A stretch of 64,000 bases of DNA from Mesorhizobium sp. LSJC280B00 (GCF_000502835.1 NZ_AYVL01000017.1:57455-121454), one strand, 5' to 3'; counted from the stretch's first letter, positions 50,623 to 63,066 are shown. Numbers and translations are program-made. The notes: a model not told the origin generated them from the letters alone.

Positions 50623-50640
50623 GTTCAAAGGTTATTGAAC
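50623..50640. promoter_or_regulatory. Inverted repeat, likely ArsR-type operator
   Basis: GTTCAA-N6-TTGAAC, 14 bp upstream of the MFS start, in the gap shared with the ArsR-like regulator. Confidence 0.6.
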
Positions 50641-50787
50641 AATTGGACATAACAGGGCATGATGTCAATAAACCCAACCATCCTGACAGCCCGGTGTCAG
50701 GACGGGGCGACGGGACGAAACTATGTGTCCATTAGCCACGAGAGGAGATGCGTTGAAATCGGCTCCGAATGTGCTTAATTCCTGGGC

Positions 50788-51141
50788 ATGACCTTGCCCC
50801 ATCCCACCGCCGACCAGATCAGCCTGCCGAACGTGCTTGCCGTGCTCGGCGACCCGACGCGACTGGCCATCGTGCGCTATCTCGCCAGCAAAGAGGGCGT
50901 GCCGCTGAATTGCAGCCGGTTCCTCGATCTCTGCTCGAAGACCAATCTGAGCTACCATTTGGCCAAGCTGCGTGAGGCCGGCGTCACCCGCACCGAGGCG
51001 GTTGGAACCAGCCGGCTGATCACGCTGCGCCGTGACGATCTCGACCGCCGCTTCCCGGGCCTGCTCGACAGTGTTATTGCCGCGGCCGGCGACGCATCGT
51101 TGCCGGCGGTCGGCGGCCACGAGATCGAACTCCGCGCCTGA
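50788..51141 (+). CDS. ArsR-like winged-helix regulator
   Basis: The 117-aa protein has LPNVLAVLGDPTRLAIVRYL (the ArsR start) and TNLSYHLAKLREAGVTRTEA then SRLITLRRDDLDRRFPGLL. It lacks the CxC metal motif of arsenic sensors. The cysteines (NCSRFLDLC) might be redox sensors. It probably controls the divergent MFS gene. Confidence 0.87.
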   Translation: MTLPHPTADQISLPNVLAVLGDPTRLAIVRYLASKEGVPLNCSRFLDLCSKTNLSYHLAKLREAGVTRTEAVGTSRLITLRRDDLDRRFPGLLDSVIAAAGDASLPAVGGHEIELRA

Positions 51142-51235
51142 ACGACCCGAAGCTGGGTTCCGCTCTCGCCCGCCTCGCGAGGCGAGCAAAGTAGCTTCAC
51201 CCGCCCTCCAGCCATTCCAATTAACGGAGCCTGCC

Positions 51236-51982
51236 ATGCGCATTGCCGTCCTCGCCGACATCCACGGCAATGTCCTGGCGCTCGACGCCGTGCTCAATGA
51301 TCTGCGGCAGCGCGGCGGCGCCGACCTCATCGTCAATCTCGGCGATTGCGTTTCCGGCCCGCTCTGGCCGCGCGAGACCATGGAGCGGCTCGAGACGCTC
51401 GAACTGCCGACGGTGCGCGGCAACCACGACCGCCGCGTTGCCCGCGACACCGCCGACGAGGCCATGTGGCCGTCCGACCGCTACGCGCAGGAACGGCTGA
51501 CCGCAGGCCAACGCGAGGCGCTATTTGCGCTGCCCGTCAGGCTGGAGGTGGCGCCCGGCATACTCGCCTTCCACGCCCGGCCCGACCACGACGAAAAATA
51601 CCTGACTGACGCGATCGTCGACGGCCGGCTGGTGCGCGCGCCGCTGGTCGCAATCCAGCGGCGCCTCGGCGCGATCGATCCCGCCTGCCGCATCATGCTT
51701 TGCGGCCACAGCCATCGCAGCGAGCTGGTCCGCATTCCCGGCGGTCCGGTCATCTTCAACCCGGGCAGCATCGGCTGCCCCGCCTATGACGATTCAACCC
51801 CGCCGGCGCATGTCTCCGAACAGGGTTCGCCGCACGCCCGCTACGGCATCGTCGACTTGCATCCCGATCGTTTCGAATCCATCGCCGTCGACTATGACCA
51901 TGAGGCGGCGGCGTATCAGGCCGAGCAGGCGGGACGGCCCGAATGGGCTCACGCGCTGCGCACCGGCTTCATCCCAGGCTGA
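51236..51982 (+). CDS. YfcE/MJ0936-type metallophosphoesterase
   Basis: The 248-aa calcineurin-like phosphoesterase has the metal motifs in order: VLADIHGN, NLGDCVSGP, VRGNHD and CGHSHRSE with FNPGSIG. The likely substrate is a phosphodiester or nucleotide; it is unassigned. The stop codon lies inside the first unit of a 20-bp tandem repeat. Confidence 0.9.
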   Translation: MRIAVLADIHGNVLALDAVLNDLRQRGGADLIVNLGDCVSGPLWPRETMERLETLELPTVRGNHDRRVARDTADEAMWPSDRYAQERLTAGQREALFALPVRLEVAPGILAFHARPDHDEKYLTDAIVDGRLVRAPLVAIQRRLGAIDPACRIMLCGHSHRSELVRIPGGPVIFNPGSIGCPAYDDSTPPAHVSEQGSPHARYGIVDLHPDRFESIAVDYDHEAAAYQAEQAGRPEWAHALRTGFIPG

Positions 51983-52029
51983 GCTTGCTCATCCCAGGCT
52001 GAGCTTGCTCATCCCAGGCTGAGCTTGCT
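51970..52029. repeat. 20-bp tandem repeat, three exact copies
   Basis: CATCCCAGGCTGAGCTTGCT repeats exactly at 51970, 51990 and 52010; a degenerate fourth begins at 52030. The unit includes the terminal Ile-Pro-Gly-stop of the phosphoesterase gene, so the stop codon has been copied downstream. Confidence 0.9.
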
Positions 52030-52088
52030 CATGCCTAGCTGAACGGATGACCGCCTTCGAGCGGCAGAAGTCGCGACCGGTCCAATCT

Positions 52089-54500
52089 TCAGTCGTCAGA
52101 TGCGGATCGCTTCGATCCCTTGGCAGCACGTCGGGTGCTGGCCGCCGAAGTCTTGGACGTCGAGGTCTTGGTCGCCGAAGCCTTTGGCCGTGACGTCTTG
52201 GGCGCTAGTTGCGTTGGGTTGAAAGTCTGTGCTGGGGCGGATTCGGAACCGGCCCGAATGTCGGCGTCGCGCACCTGCTGGCCAAAGTTCAGGCCGGTCA
52301 GCTCTTCAATCTCGGCCACCGTCGAAAGGAACTCCGATATCCTGGCAATTTCAAGCGGGTCATCGAATGCCTCGGCACGCTCGCCGAACGCTTCGGGCAT
52401 CACTTCCAAAACCGGCTTCTGGTCCGCCAGCAGCGCGATGGCGCGCAGGCCAGCTTGATCGGACCACAGCGCGATCTTCCAGAATTTCAGCGGAACATGG
52501 CTGTCGAAGCGGTAGGGTGGATCGTCCTCGCCGAACACTGGCCCGGCAAACACCGTGACACGGCCTCGCGTCGTATAGGCGTTGCGCAGCACATAGGTTT
52601 CTACCGCGCGCCATCTCAACTTCCCTTTGGAGCCGGGATGGTCAAGCGAGCTTCCTTGATTGAAGAAGCCGACTTGCGGCGCAGCATTGGTATAAAAGAA
52701 CGTGTCGCGCTCTGCCGCGACCGCCTCCTGATCGACGCCCCATGCGGGGTCGCCGCGAAGTGTAATATGGCCCTTCTGGAACATTCGAGCGATTCGTTCC
52801 TTGGATTTTGCGACGGGAAATCCAGGCACATTCTGGCTCGAATAGAATTCCTGGTTCATCTGCTCGCCAAGGTCGATGCGCCGATCCGGCCGGAAAGCAT
52901 CGCTGGCTTCCGAACCGGAAATCGACTCCACCCCCAATTCGACAAGCGACGGGTTGTCGATGACCGTCTTGTCCTCACGATTGACCGCCTTGGTGCGGGA
53001 TCCATCGATATTGCAGGCGGTGACGAAGGCAAGCCTGCGATCGGCGTTCATCAAGATCGAAAAATGATGGTAGCGCAATTCGTGTGGGTCCTCTCCCGGT
53101 TTGGCAAGAAGGTTTTTGGCCAACCGGTAGGGTGAATTGGCAACCGTCGGCATTGCCAGGACAAAGCCCGGTATGAAGCCGGGCTCATACCCTCCACGAT
53201 CGTCGAAATCCTCTGTTTTCCAACCCGCGGCCTCGGCGATGGCCACCTTCCCGGGTTCGCTTGCCGGGCCTTTGCCGTCGCTTCGTCTCGCATCGCCTCC
53301 GTCGCGGTCGATCAGCGGCGCCCGGACATTTATCTCGACGGGAAAAGTCCAGGTGACCGAGCCATCGGCATTGTGTCTCGTCGCCGGCGGATTGCGATCC
53401 GGTTCCGGCCGCTGCACCGGCTTGTCCGGCACATCTTCGCGAATATCGGCGTTCAGCCGAACTGTCTCGTCCATCATGCGCGGCATGCCGGCCCAAATCG
53501 CCAGAGCTTGCGAAACCGCCGATGCCGAGGAGCCCGGCAGCTTGGACTTTCTAGCACCCAGATCGTCAACGATGGCGCTGATCCGTATGCCTTCGTTGAT
53601 CTCGCGCGCCAGCGCATAGCCACCTATGCCCGTCACCTCGTGGAACGGGCCGGCCCAATGGTGCAGGGCGATAGGTTCCCATTCATTGTTGAAGACCGGG
53701 GAGCCGGACGAACCCTGTTCGGTGTCGGCGACATAGTGCAGCACTTGCACCGTTTCGTCGCGGGCCACCAGCCGGTTTTCACGCAACACCAGTTCCTTGA
53801 AGCGGCCATCGGGATGCTGAACGATGTTGGCGATTTCGCCGAGCATATGCTTGTCGCGCGCATCCGACAGCGAGATAAAACCGAACTCCCCCAGTTCCTT
53901 TGGACCGGAACGCCGCTCGCCGACTCCGATCAGCGTGTAGTCCAGACCCTCTATGCTATCGGTCACGAAACAGGATTCAGGATCGAACAGGAACGTCGTC
54001 GGCGTACGCACGGCATTCGCACCGTCCTGCTCATAATCGAACTGAACCTGGAAGCGCCGGGAATCCGCCGGCGACGAAATCACATGGTTGTTTGTGAGGA
54101 ACAGCCTTGGCCCGACCAGAAAACCCGATCCTTGTGGATTGCCGTTGAGAAAGGCAACGCGGCCAACCGCATCGGCAGCACGGCGCCCACGCTCGAGGAA
54201 TGCGATCCCGATGAAATCGAGCGTTGGGCCGAGAATTGCCTCCGGCCCTGGCTGCTTGGCGGCGGCCTTTCTTTCCCCGGCAGACCTCATGTCGATCGCT
54301 GCCGATATCATCTCCGCTTCGGTGCGGCTGAGCGACGCCTTTACCTGCAACCTGTCGAGGCGCCTGGAGAGGGTCTGTTCGGCGGCCAGCGGATTGCCGT
54401 TGGCGATGTGATCAAGTGAAGCCTCAATCTCGGCGCGCGTTTTCTTGATACGCTGGCGAACTATGTTTTCCACCTGCGCAAATATTTCAAGGTCGACCAT
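52089..54500 (-). CDS. Trypsin-like protease fused to a NUC1-type DNA/RNA nuclease
   Basis: The 803-aa protein has three parts. The N terminus (about 1-75) is helical. A trypsin-like protease (about 110-310) has His139 in LTNNHVI, Asp187 in GLDYTL and Ser265 in GSSGSP. A NUC1-type nuclease (about 435-700) contains RYHHFSILMNADRRLAFVTA, the active-site His578 in KGHITLRGD (DRGH in classical members) and FYTNAAPQ with downstream Asn and Glu. A Lys/Ser/Thr-rich tail ends it. No signal peptide is seen. In the sets surveyed by Aravind and colleagues, protease-nuclease fusions occur in conflict and suicide systems; a protease that switches on the attached nuclease is one possibility. It is monocistronic, with no immunity gene visible. 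Confidence 0.85.
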   Translation of the reverse strand: MVDLEIFAQVENIVRQRIKKTRAEIEASLDHIANGNPLAAEQTLSRRLDRLQVKASLSRTEAEMISAAIDMRSAGERKAAAKQPGPEAILGPTLDFIGIAFLERGRRAADAVGRVAFLNGNPQGSGFLVGPRLFLTNNHVISSPADSRRFQVQFDYEQDGANAVRTPTTFLFDPESCFVTDSIEGLDYTLIGVGERRSGPKELGEFGFISLSDARDKHMLGEIANIVQHPDGRFKELVLRENRLVARDETVQVLHYVADTEQGSSGSPVFNNEWEPIALHHWAGPFHEVTGIGGYALAREINEGIRISAIVDDLGARKSKLPGSSASAVSQALAIWAGMPRMMDETVRLNADIREDVPDKPVQRPEPDRNPPATRHNADGSVTWTFPVEINVRAPLIDRDGGDARRSDGKGPASEPGKVAIAEAAGWKTEDFDDRGGYEPGFIPGFVLAMPTVANSPYRLAKNLLAKPGEDPHELRYHHFSILMNADRRLAFVTACNIDGSRTKAVNREDKTVIDNPSLVELGVESISGSEASDAFRPDRRIDLGEQMNQEFYSSQNVPGFPVAKSKERIARMFQKGHITLRGDPAWGVDQEAVAAERDTFFYTNAAPQVGFFNQGSSLDHPGSKGKLRWRAVETYVLRNAYTTRGRVTVFAGPVFGEDDPPYRFDSHVPLKFWKIALWSDQAGLRAIALLADQKPVLEVMPEAFGERAEAFDDPLEIARISEFLSTVAEIEELTGLNFGQQVRDADIRAGSESAPAQTFNPTQLAPKTSRPKASATKTSTSKTSAASTRRAAKGSKRSASDD

Positions 54501-54721
54501 ATTGCCCTCCTCAACCTTACTTGAGAGAGTGCATATTTACATGAAATGTGCAATATTTTGCCGGCTGTTAGTTCACGGAAGTGGCCTGGTCGCGATTCAA
54601 CACGCGGCACCTTTTCGGGCTTACACAGCGCCGCCTCGTCGCCTATAAAAACCGGCTGGCGTGCGATGGCGCTTTCGTGCCTGGCCGCGCCTTCGGCAAT
54701 TGAACCTACCGCCCATGGCAG

Positions 54722-55653
54722 ATGATTAGGCGCACAGTAACACTCCCGACGACGCTGCTTGCGATGGTTGCTGCTCCGCTGATGCTGGCGGAGTTGCCGG
54801 CCAACGGCCAGGAGCCGGAGCCCATCATCTCGATTGTGACGGGTCTTGCTCCGGATGATCTCCTGAACGTGCGCGCCACGGCGTCGGCCATGGGCAAGAT
54901 CGAGGCGCGGCTGCCGAGCGGTTCGAGCGTGAAAAATCTCGGCTGCGGCGACATCAGCGGCTACAAGTGGTGCAAAGTCCAAGACATTGACGACCCGACG
55001 CTGAGCGGATGGGCTCCGGCGCGCTACCTCGACCCCATCAATCCCCAGCAAGTGACGCCCCAGGTGGCGGCCAGTGCGGAGAACCATGCCTCTCAACCGC
55101 TGCCCATCTGACAACGCGCCTCGGCGCAACCGGTCCCGAAACGACGCTGAACTCCGCTGACGCAATCGGCAGGGTGGCTATCGAGGACGCTTACCGCTTG
55201 GCCCTGGCCGCTGGAAACCCCTCGACTGGACAGGTTGATGGATCGCCGCCCGCGGCAGTGGGTCCCGTCCAGAATTTCGGCGCGGCCAACGCGGCGCCTC
55301 CGCCCGACGCACGGACCGTTGCGCGGCTGCAGCCGCCGGGGACACCGGTACCCGGTGCCGGCAACGCCATCCCCTGCGCGCGCTATCTCGGCCAGCCGAT
55401 GACCAGCTGCAAGGCAGGCGTCGCGCGCACCGGCGACAAGACCGACGTGACGGTGACCTGGCCCGATGGCGGCACGCGCATCATCAGCTTCCAGGCCGGC
55501 AAGCCGGCAGGTTCGAATGGGCCCGGCGAATTCCGCTTCACCCGCGAGGGCAGCCTGAACATGATCCGCGTCGGTGCTTCCGAACGCTTCGAGATCACGG
55601 ACCAGTTGGCGCTGGGGGATAGTGATAAGGGGAATAAGGCAGTAGGGCAGTAG
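54722..55653 (+). pseudogene. SH3-domain exported protein, frameshifted
   Basis: The first frame (ATG 54722) gives a signal peptide (MIRRTVTLPTTLLAMVAAPL), a bacterial SH3 domain (GLAPDDLLNVRATASAMGKI; CGDISGYKWCKVQDI) and stops at 55111. A second frame, open from before 55009 to 55653, continues as ATGPETTLNSADAIGRVAIE, then CARYLGQPMTSCKAGVARTG and DVTVTWPDGGTRIISFQAGK, the C-terminal part expected of the longer family. The shift lies near 55080-55108. Its last codons and stop lie in the 8-bp repeat. It could also be a sequencing error. Confidence 0.6.
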
Positions 55654-55657
55654 GGCA
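55636..55657. repeat. Inverted short copy of the 8-bp array
   Basis: GGCAGTAGGGCAGTAGGGCA is the reverse complement of two and a half units of the array that begins 26 bp later; the two could pair as a 20-bp stem. Confidence 0.75.
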
Positions 55658-55682
55658 ATATGTTTAAAGGGCGCTCGAACCT

Positions 55683-55794
55683 CTGCCCTACTGCCCTACT
55701 GCCCTACTGCCCTACTGCCCTACTGCCCTACTGCCCTACTGCCCTACTGCCCTACTGCCCTACTGCCCTACCGCCCTACTGCCCTACTGCCCTA
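55683..55794. repeat. Microsatellite, 14 copies of CTGCCCTA
   Basis: Fourteen 8-bp units in a row; one unit (55771) has CCGCCCTA instead. It lies between the SH3 pseudogene and carB. It is likely variable in copy number. Confidence 0.95.
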
Positions 55795-55933
55795 CCCGCA
55801 TTTTAGGGGGTTACATCCGGCAAAACTCTTCCCTATAAGGCCCTCCTAGCCTGATACCAGAATCGCGCGCACAACCGGCCGGGTCATCCCGTCCGGCTTT
55901 TTGTGCAAGCCGCCCGCCGAACGGACCCTCGAC

Positions 55934-59437
<3,504 letters not shown>

Positions 59438-59448
59438 GCGATTAGCCA

Positions 59449-59503
59449 ATCTCCCTCCTTGTGGGGGAGATGGCCGGCAGGCCAGAGGGGGGCGCTGTCC
59501 CGC
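59449..59503. repeat. Mesorhizobium-type palindromic intergenic repeat
   Basis: ATCTCCCTCCTTGTGGGGGA followed by GAT gives a near-perfect inverted repeat (59449-59471). GGCCGGCAGGCC and a G-rich run follow. It is of the short dispersed type common between genes in Mesorhizobium. Confidence 0.6.
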
Positions 59504-59591
59504 CAACGTTGCGAGTGTTCGAGCGCCGCTCAACCTGTCTCGGTGCTCACACCCGATCCAACCTCACCACTCACTCATATGACAAATTCCA

Positions 59592-60260
59592 CTATTGGGG
59601 GGCTTTTGATGCATTCAAAAGGCGATCGAATTCGCCGTCGATTACTTCCAAAGATGCGATGAGCTTCTGGAGTGTGGTGTATTCGTCTTTCGGGTCGACT
59701 GCTTTTTGCACGTGACCCTTTCCACTTGTGTGCGCTACTGCTCCCCGAGCCTCCCCAAAATTACTCATCGCCTGCAAAAAAATCGCATCGCATTTACCCA
59801 TATCAAAGCCAATCGGAATAAACATTTCCATGATATTCTTTTCTTTTATCCCGTGATTCTCTAGTCGAATCCGCTTATTAAATTCCGATACACACTTTGA
59901 AAATCGATCGTCAATTAACGTCTTGCTTGGCCATTGCTTTATTTTGTTTGGCTCAGTTGCATGGAGCGAATCTGGTGGACGATCTGTTGCTCTGCCGCCG
60001 AAACCGATCAAATGAAATGTAACAACGGAGACGAACTTATTCATCTCCCAAGCGTCAAGAGCTGTTGTGGCTACTTCAAGAACGCGATCTTCAAGATACG
60101 TTTCCACCTCCGCGTGCGTCAAGACACGAAAAGAAAGCGCACGGGTCGTGACACGCAACGGATCTTTGTAAGAGCCAGTCGGGTCGAATTTAGATGGTAA
60201 AAGCATGCGCTTCAATTCTTTGACGCGTGCCTGAAGATCTTGAAAGCGACTCGACGCCAT
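59592..60260 (-). CDS. HEPN-like protein paired with DUF262
   Basis: The 222-aa protein is mostly helical, with R172-GAVA-H177 matching the Rx4-6H RNase motif of HEPN domains (FGEARGAVAHTSGKGH). The flanking helices (ALDAWEMNKFVSVVTFHLIG; LIDDRFSKCVSEFNKR) resemble RiboL-PSP or MAE_28990-type HEPN proteins. It starts at 60260, directly after the DUF262 stop (TAAATG), so it is translated with it. The surrounding DNA is AT-richer than its neighbours, a sign of transfer. RNase activity is inferred. Confidence 0.75.
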   Translation of the reverse strand: MASSRFQDLQARVKELKRMLLPSKFDPTGSYKDPLRVTTRALSFRVLTHAEVETYLEDRVLEVATTALDAWEMNKFVSVVTFHLIGFGGRATDRPPDSLHATEPNKIKQWPSKTLIDDRFSKCVSEFNKRIRLENHGIKEKNIMEMFIPIGFDMGKCDAIFLQAMSNFGEARGAVAHTSGKGHVQKAVDPKDEYTTLQKLIASLEVIDGEFDRLLNASKAPQ

Positions 60261-61466
60261 TTAGTGAAAGCCGTCGAACGTTATACGCGAGCTCCCGTCT
60301 TTCCTAGGTTCGAGAGCAGGAACTTTATTGTCTTGCTCAAGAGCGGCGCGAAGTCCGACCCCCCAAATTGACAACCGGTCAAACGTATGCGGAATACCGG
60401 CCGTGTCACTTTCGACGGCCTCCGAGAACGTCGCATCAGCGAGGCATGAGGCATATAGCAGTCGCACTTTCTCGGCATTAGCTGCCATAGCGGTTCTGAT
60501 TTCATAATCTGCAGCATAAAAAACAAGGGCATCGAAAATTGCTCTGTTGAAGGATCGCGAGCCAGGCTTTCGGGCTAACGCTTCATCACCAAATATATCT
60601 ATAAGAACATCAACGGCCGCGTTAAACTGCTCAATATCGCGACTGACGGAAACCTGCACATCTTCCCAAGTTTCGTTAAGCGCCATACAAGTGTTATCGA
60701 GAAATTCTTTCATCCTCCCCGAATAACTAGCGAGGAAGCGCCGATAAGCCAAGTACCGAACAATAAGCTCCACGTCACGCATGCGAGGATCTGGCGTCGT
60801 TCGACCCATTAGCCTCTGGACGTGAGCTGACGCAATCGCAGTATCATCAATAAAGTCTGAAAATGGCCCGGGCACCATAGCTTGGCGCAATTCTTGAGGA
60901 GAAAGCTTAACGCTTCCGGTATTCAATCGCAGGAATACCGTATGAAGAAAATTCGTATTGGGCCAGTTACGAATTACGACCGTCCGAATCGTATTGTTGA
61001 AAAAAGCGTTCAAATCGTCTCTTCTTGCGGGGTCCTTTTCCAATTGAGAAAAGCTCTTTCGAATAAGATCCGTCCGAACCTCCAACCCAGAAAGACGAAA
61101 AGCATTCTTTGTGCCCTCAGCGTTTCCTGTAAATTGCAGAAGAGAAAGCAACCTCTGTTTTCCATCTAATACGATGAACTGGCCCCTTTGGTTTTTCTTT
61201 TCCGCAAGAACTATTTGTGGTATAGGAAAACCCAAGATAACACTTTCAATGAACCTCCCTTTTCCCCCAATTGACCAAGCGTCGCGCCTTTGGAAACGAG
61301 GGTTCATATCGATGTTCTTATTCATCAATTGGGAGATGACAGTTTGAACTGTCCAGTCCGACGAATATAGAACAGCTTCTGAAAAAGCAGCAGTATCTTT
61401 TGGATCTAGAACCGCGTCGTCCTCGTCGACAAATTCAAGATCTGTTTCAGCCATCGCTTCTCTCAT
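60261..61466 (-). CDS. DUF262-family protein
   Basis: The 401-aa protein has the DUF262 (ParB/Srx-like) N-terminal signature PRFQRRDAW (from residue about 56) and IVLDGKQRLLSLLQF with the DGxQR motif at 101-105, and a helical C-terminal part. DUF262 is the NTPase/nuclease domain of GmrS, SspE and other anti-phage proteins. Here it lacks the usual HNH C-terminal DUF1524 domain and is paired with a HEPN-like protein. ATG 61466 or 61454. It is the first gene of the pair. Confidence 0.85.
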   Translation of the reverse strand: MREAMAETDLEFVDEDDAVLDPKDTAAFSEAVLYSSDWTVQTVISQLMNKNIDMNPRFQRRDAWSIGGKGRFIESVILGFPIPQIVLAEKKNQRGQFIVLDGKQRLLSLLQFTGNAEGTKNAFRLSGLEVRTDLIRKSFSQLEKDPARRDDLNAFFNNTIRTVVIRNWPNTNFLHTVFLRLNTGSVKLSPQELRQAMVPGPFSDFIDDTAIASAHVQRLMGRTTPDPRMRDVELIVRYLAYRRFLASYSGRMKEFLDNTCMALNETWEDVQVSVSRDIEQFNAAVDVLIDIFGDEALARKPGSRSFNRAIFDALVFYAADYEIRTAMAANAEKVRLLYASCLADATFSEAVESDTAGIPHTFDRLSIWGVGLRAALEQDNKVPALEPRKDGSSRITFDGFH

Positions 61467-61645
61467 CTTTCCCGTGTCTTAGCCAAGAATTAGCTCGTTA
61501 GCGTAAGATCGACAACATTGGTAGCACTGATTCGCGCAATCAGGCAGGGATTGAACAGTTGATCGAGTCTTGGCCGAACCCAAACGCCGTAGGCAATGGA
61601 GTGCCAGCATTCTGCCAGGAAGGTGGTCTCGACCACACCCAGCCC

Positions 61646-62031
61646 TCACGGCACCGCGACACACTCGATCTCGATGTCCATGGGCCATGAGGCCGCCGGT
61701 ACGAAGCTGCGCGCCGGCGGGTTGACGCTGAAATACTTCGCATAGACGCGGTAGATCGCGTTGTAGAAGCCGAAGTTGGCGGCGTAGACGCGCACCATCA
61801 CCACGTTATCGAGCGAGGTATCAGGCGCTTCCAGACAATGTCTCAGCGCCTTCAGCGACGCCTCGGTCGCACCTCGATGTCTCCCTTGACCAGCTTGCCG
61901 GTCGAGATATCGAGCGGCGGCGTGCCGGAGACGAAGACCAACTCCGCCCCTTTTGTCACCAGTGACAGCGGCTCGCCCCGCGCACGCACGGCCGCCCACA
62001 GCACCGGCACTTCGACAATCTCCTTGTTCAT
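61646..62031 (-). pseudogene. RidA-family gene, frameshifted
   Basis: MNKEIVEVPVLWAAVRARGE, then VSGTPPLDISTGKLVKGDIE stops in one frame near 61870. The other frame continues ATEASLKALRHCLEAPDTSL, then VYAANFGFYNAIYRVYAKYF and ends SFVPAASWPMDIEIECVAVP. Together they make a normal RidA (imine/enamine deaminase family) protein of about 128 aa. One small indel at about 61870 breaks it; a sequencing error is possible. Confidence 0.75.
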
Positions 62032-62098
62032 GACGATCTCCCTGGCTTGCAGTGAGCTTATCTGCCGGCCTTGCCAACGCCAGTGCCGACCGCTCGGC

Positions 62099-62563
62099 CT
62101 AGCCGAGAAATCCAATAAACCGTCCCGCGAAAAGCACGGCCGTCCACAGCATCAGCGAGAGCACAGCCAGCATGGTCGCGGCCCCATCGGCCGGCTCCTC
62201 ACCGCCTTTTGCGCGCCGCATGAAGGCGAGGAAGTTGGCGCCGGCAAGCAGGATGAGCGTCATCTTGGCGAGAAAAATCGGCATCGCCGCATACTCGCTC
62301 GCCCTGACTGAAAACAGCAGCGCCCCGGTGACGAGCGCGCCGCCGAACGCGGCCAATGCGGTGCGGCGCAGCAGCGCCACGAACGGCGCCTGCGGCAGCG
62401 AGCGGAAGGCGCCCAGGATCCTGAGGTCCATGAGCCAGACGCTGGTCAGCAGCGCGCCGATCGACATGATGTGGAGCGCATTGACGATGGGGTAGGCGAC
62501 GAAGGAGGCCTTCAGCCCCCGCACCAAAGCGAGTTGTTCGATGCCGGCAAAAAACCCGTCCAT
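62099..62563 (-). CDS. Small membrane protein of the DUF6644/DUF2214-like type
   Basis: The 154-aa protein has four predicted membrane segments (YPIVNALHIMSIGALLTSVW; LAAFGGALVTGALLFSVRA; PIFLAKMTLILLAGANFLAF; MLAVLSLMLWTAVLFAGRFI). It follows directly on the stop of the DUF6152 gene (TGAATG), so the two are translated together. Function unknown. Confidence 0.75.
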   Translation of the reverse strand: MDGFFAGIEQLALVRGLKASFVAYPIVNALHIMSIGALLTSVWLMDLRILGAFRSLPQAPFVALLRRTALAAFGGALVTGALLFSVRASEYAAMPIFLAKMTLILLAGANFLAFMRRAKGGEEPADGAATMLAVLSLMLWTAVLFAGRFIGFLG

Positions 62564-62947
62564 TCAGGCCGGCGGCACGCGGTCGGGATAGACATCGTAG
62601 GTTTTGCCGCCGACGATGACGCGGACTGCCTTCATGCGTTTTTCGCTCTCGTCGCGCGAGCGATGGCCGATCGCGGCCACCTCGTTGCCGACCTTGGCGA
62701 CCTCCTCGGTGAGGCCGGCGGCGATCGTGCGGGACGGCGGCGCCATCTCCACCCGCCAGACCTCGCCCTCGGCATCGACGTCCAGGGTGGCGTGCGGATT
62801 GCCGATATAGATGGCCGTTATCTTGCCCCGGAGTTCGAAAAACCCGTCCTGCGTCCACGACCAGCCGTGATGGGCATAAGCCGCACTGACGGCGGCAAGG
62901 ATTACCGCCGCTGCCAGCGTGACGCTCCGGTTGAAAGGCGACAGCAT
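62564..62947 (-). CDS. DUF6152-family exported protein
   Basis: The 127-aa protein has a signal peptide (MLSPFNRSVTLAAAVILAAV, cleaved near AYA-HH). The mature part starts HHGWSWTQDGFFELRGKITA and contains IYIGNPHATLDVDAEGEVWR and AIGHRSRDESEKRMKAVRV, fitting DUF6152. Its partner gene encodes a membrane protein; their joint role is unknown. Confidence 0.8.
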   Translation of the reverse strand: MLSPFNRSVTLAAAVILAAVSAAYAHHGWSWTQDGFFELRGKITAIYIGNPHATLDVDAEGEVWRVEMAPPSRTIAAGLTEEVAKVGNEVAAIGHRSRDESEKRMKAVRVIVGGKTYDVYPDRVPPA

Positions 62948-63066
62948 CGCTCGTCTCCTCGGTTCGGCATTAGAGGGTAGGTCAGCGCGCCGCAGCGTCA
63001 AATCACATCGGGACAAGAGCCCGGCACCGGCAGGATTTCCCGATACGCCGACAGGGAATGCCAAGG

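Noticed and set aside
55683..55794. Possible CRISPR array
   Set aside because: The units are contiguous 8-mers with no spacers and there are no cas genes in the window.
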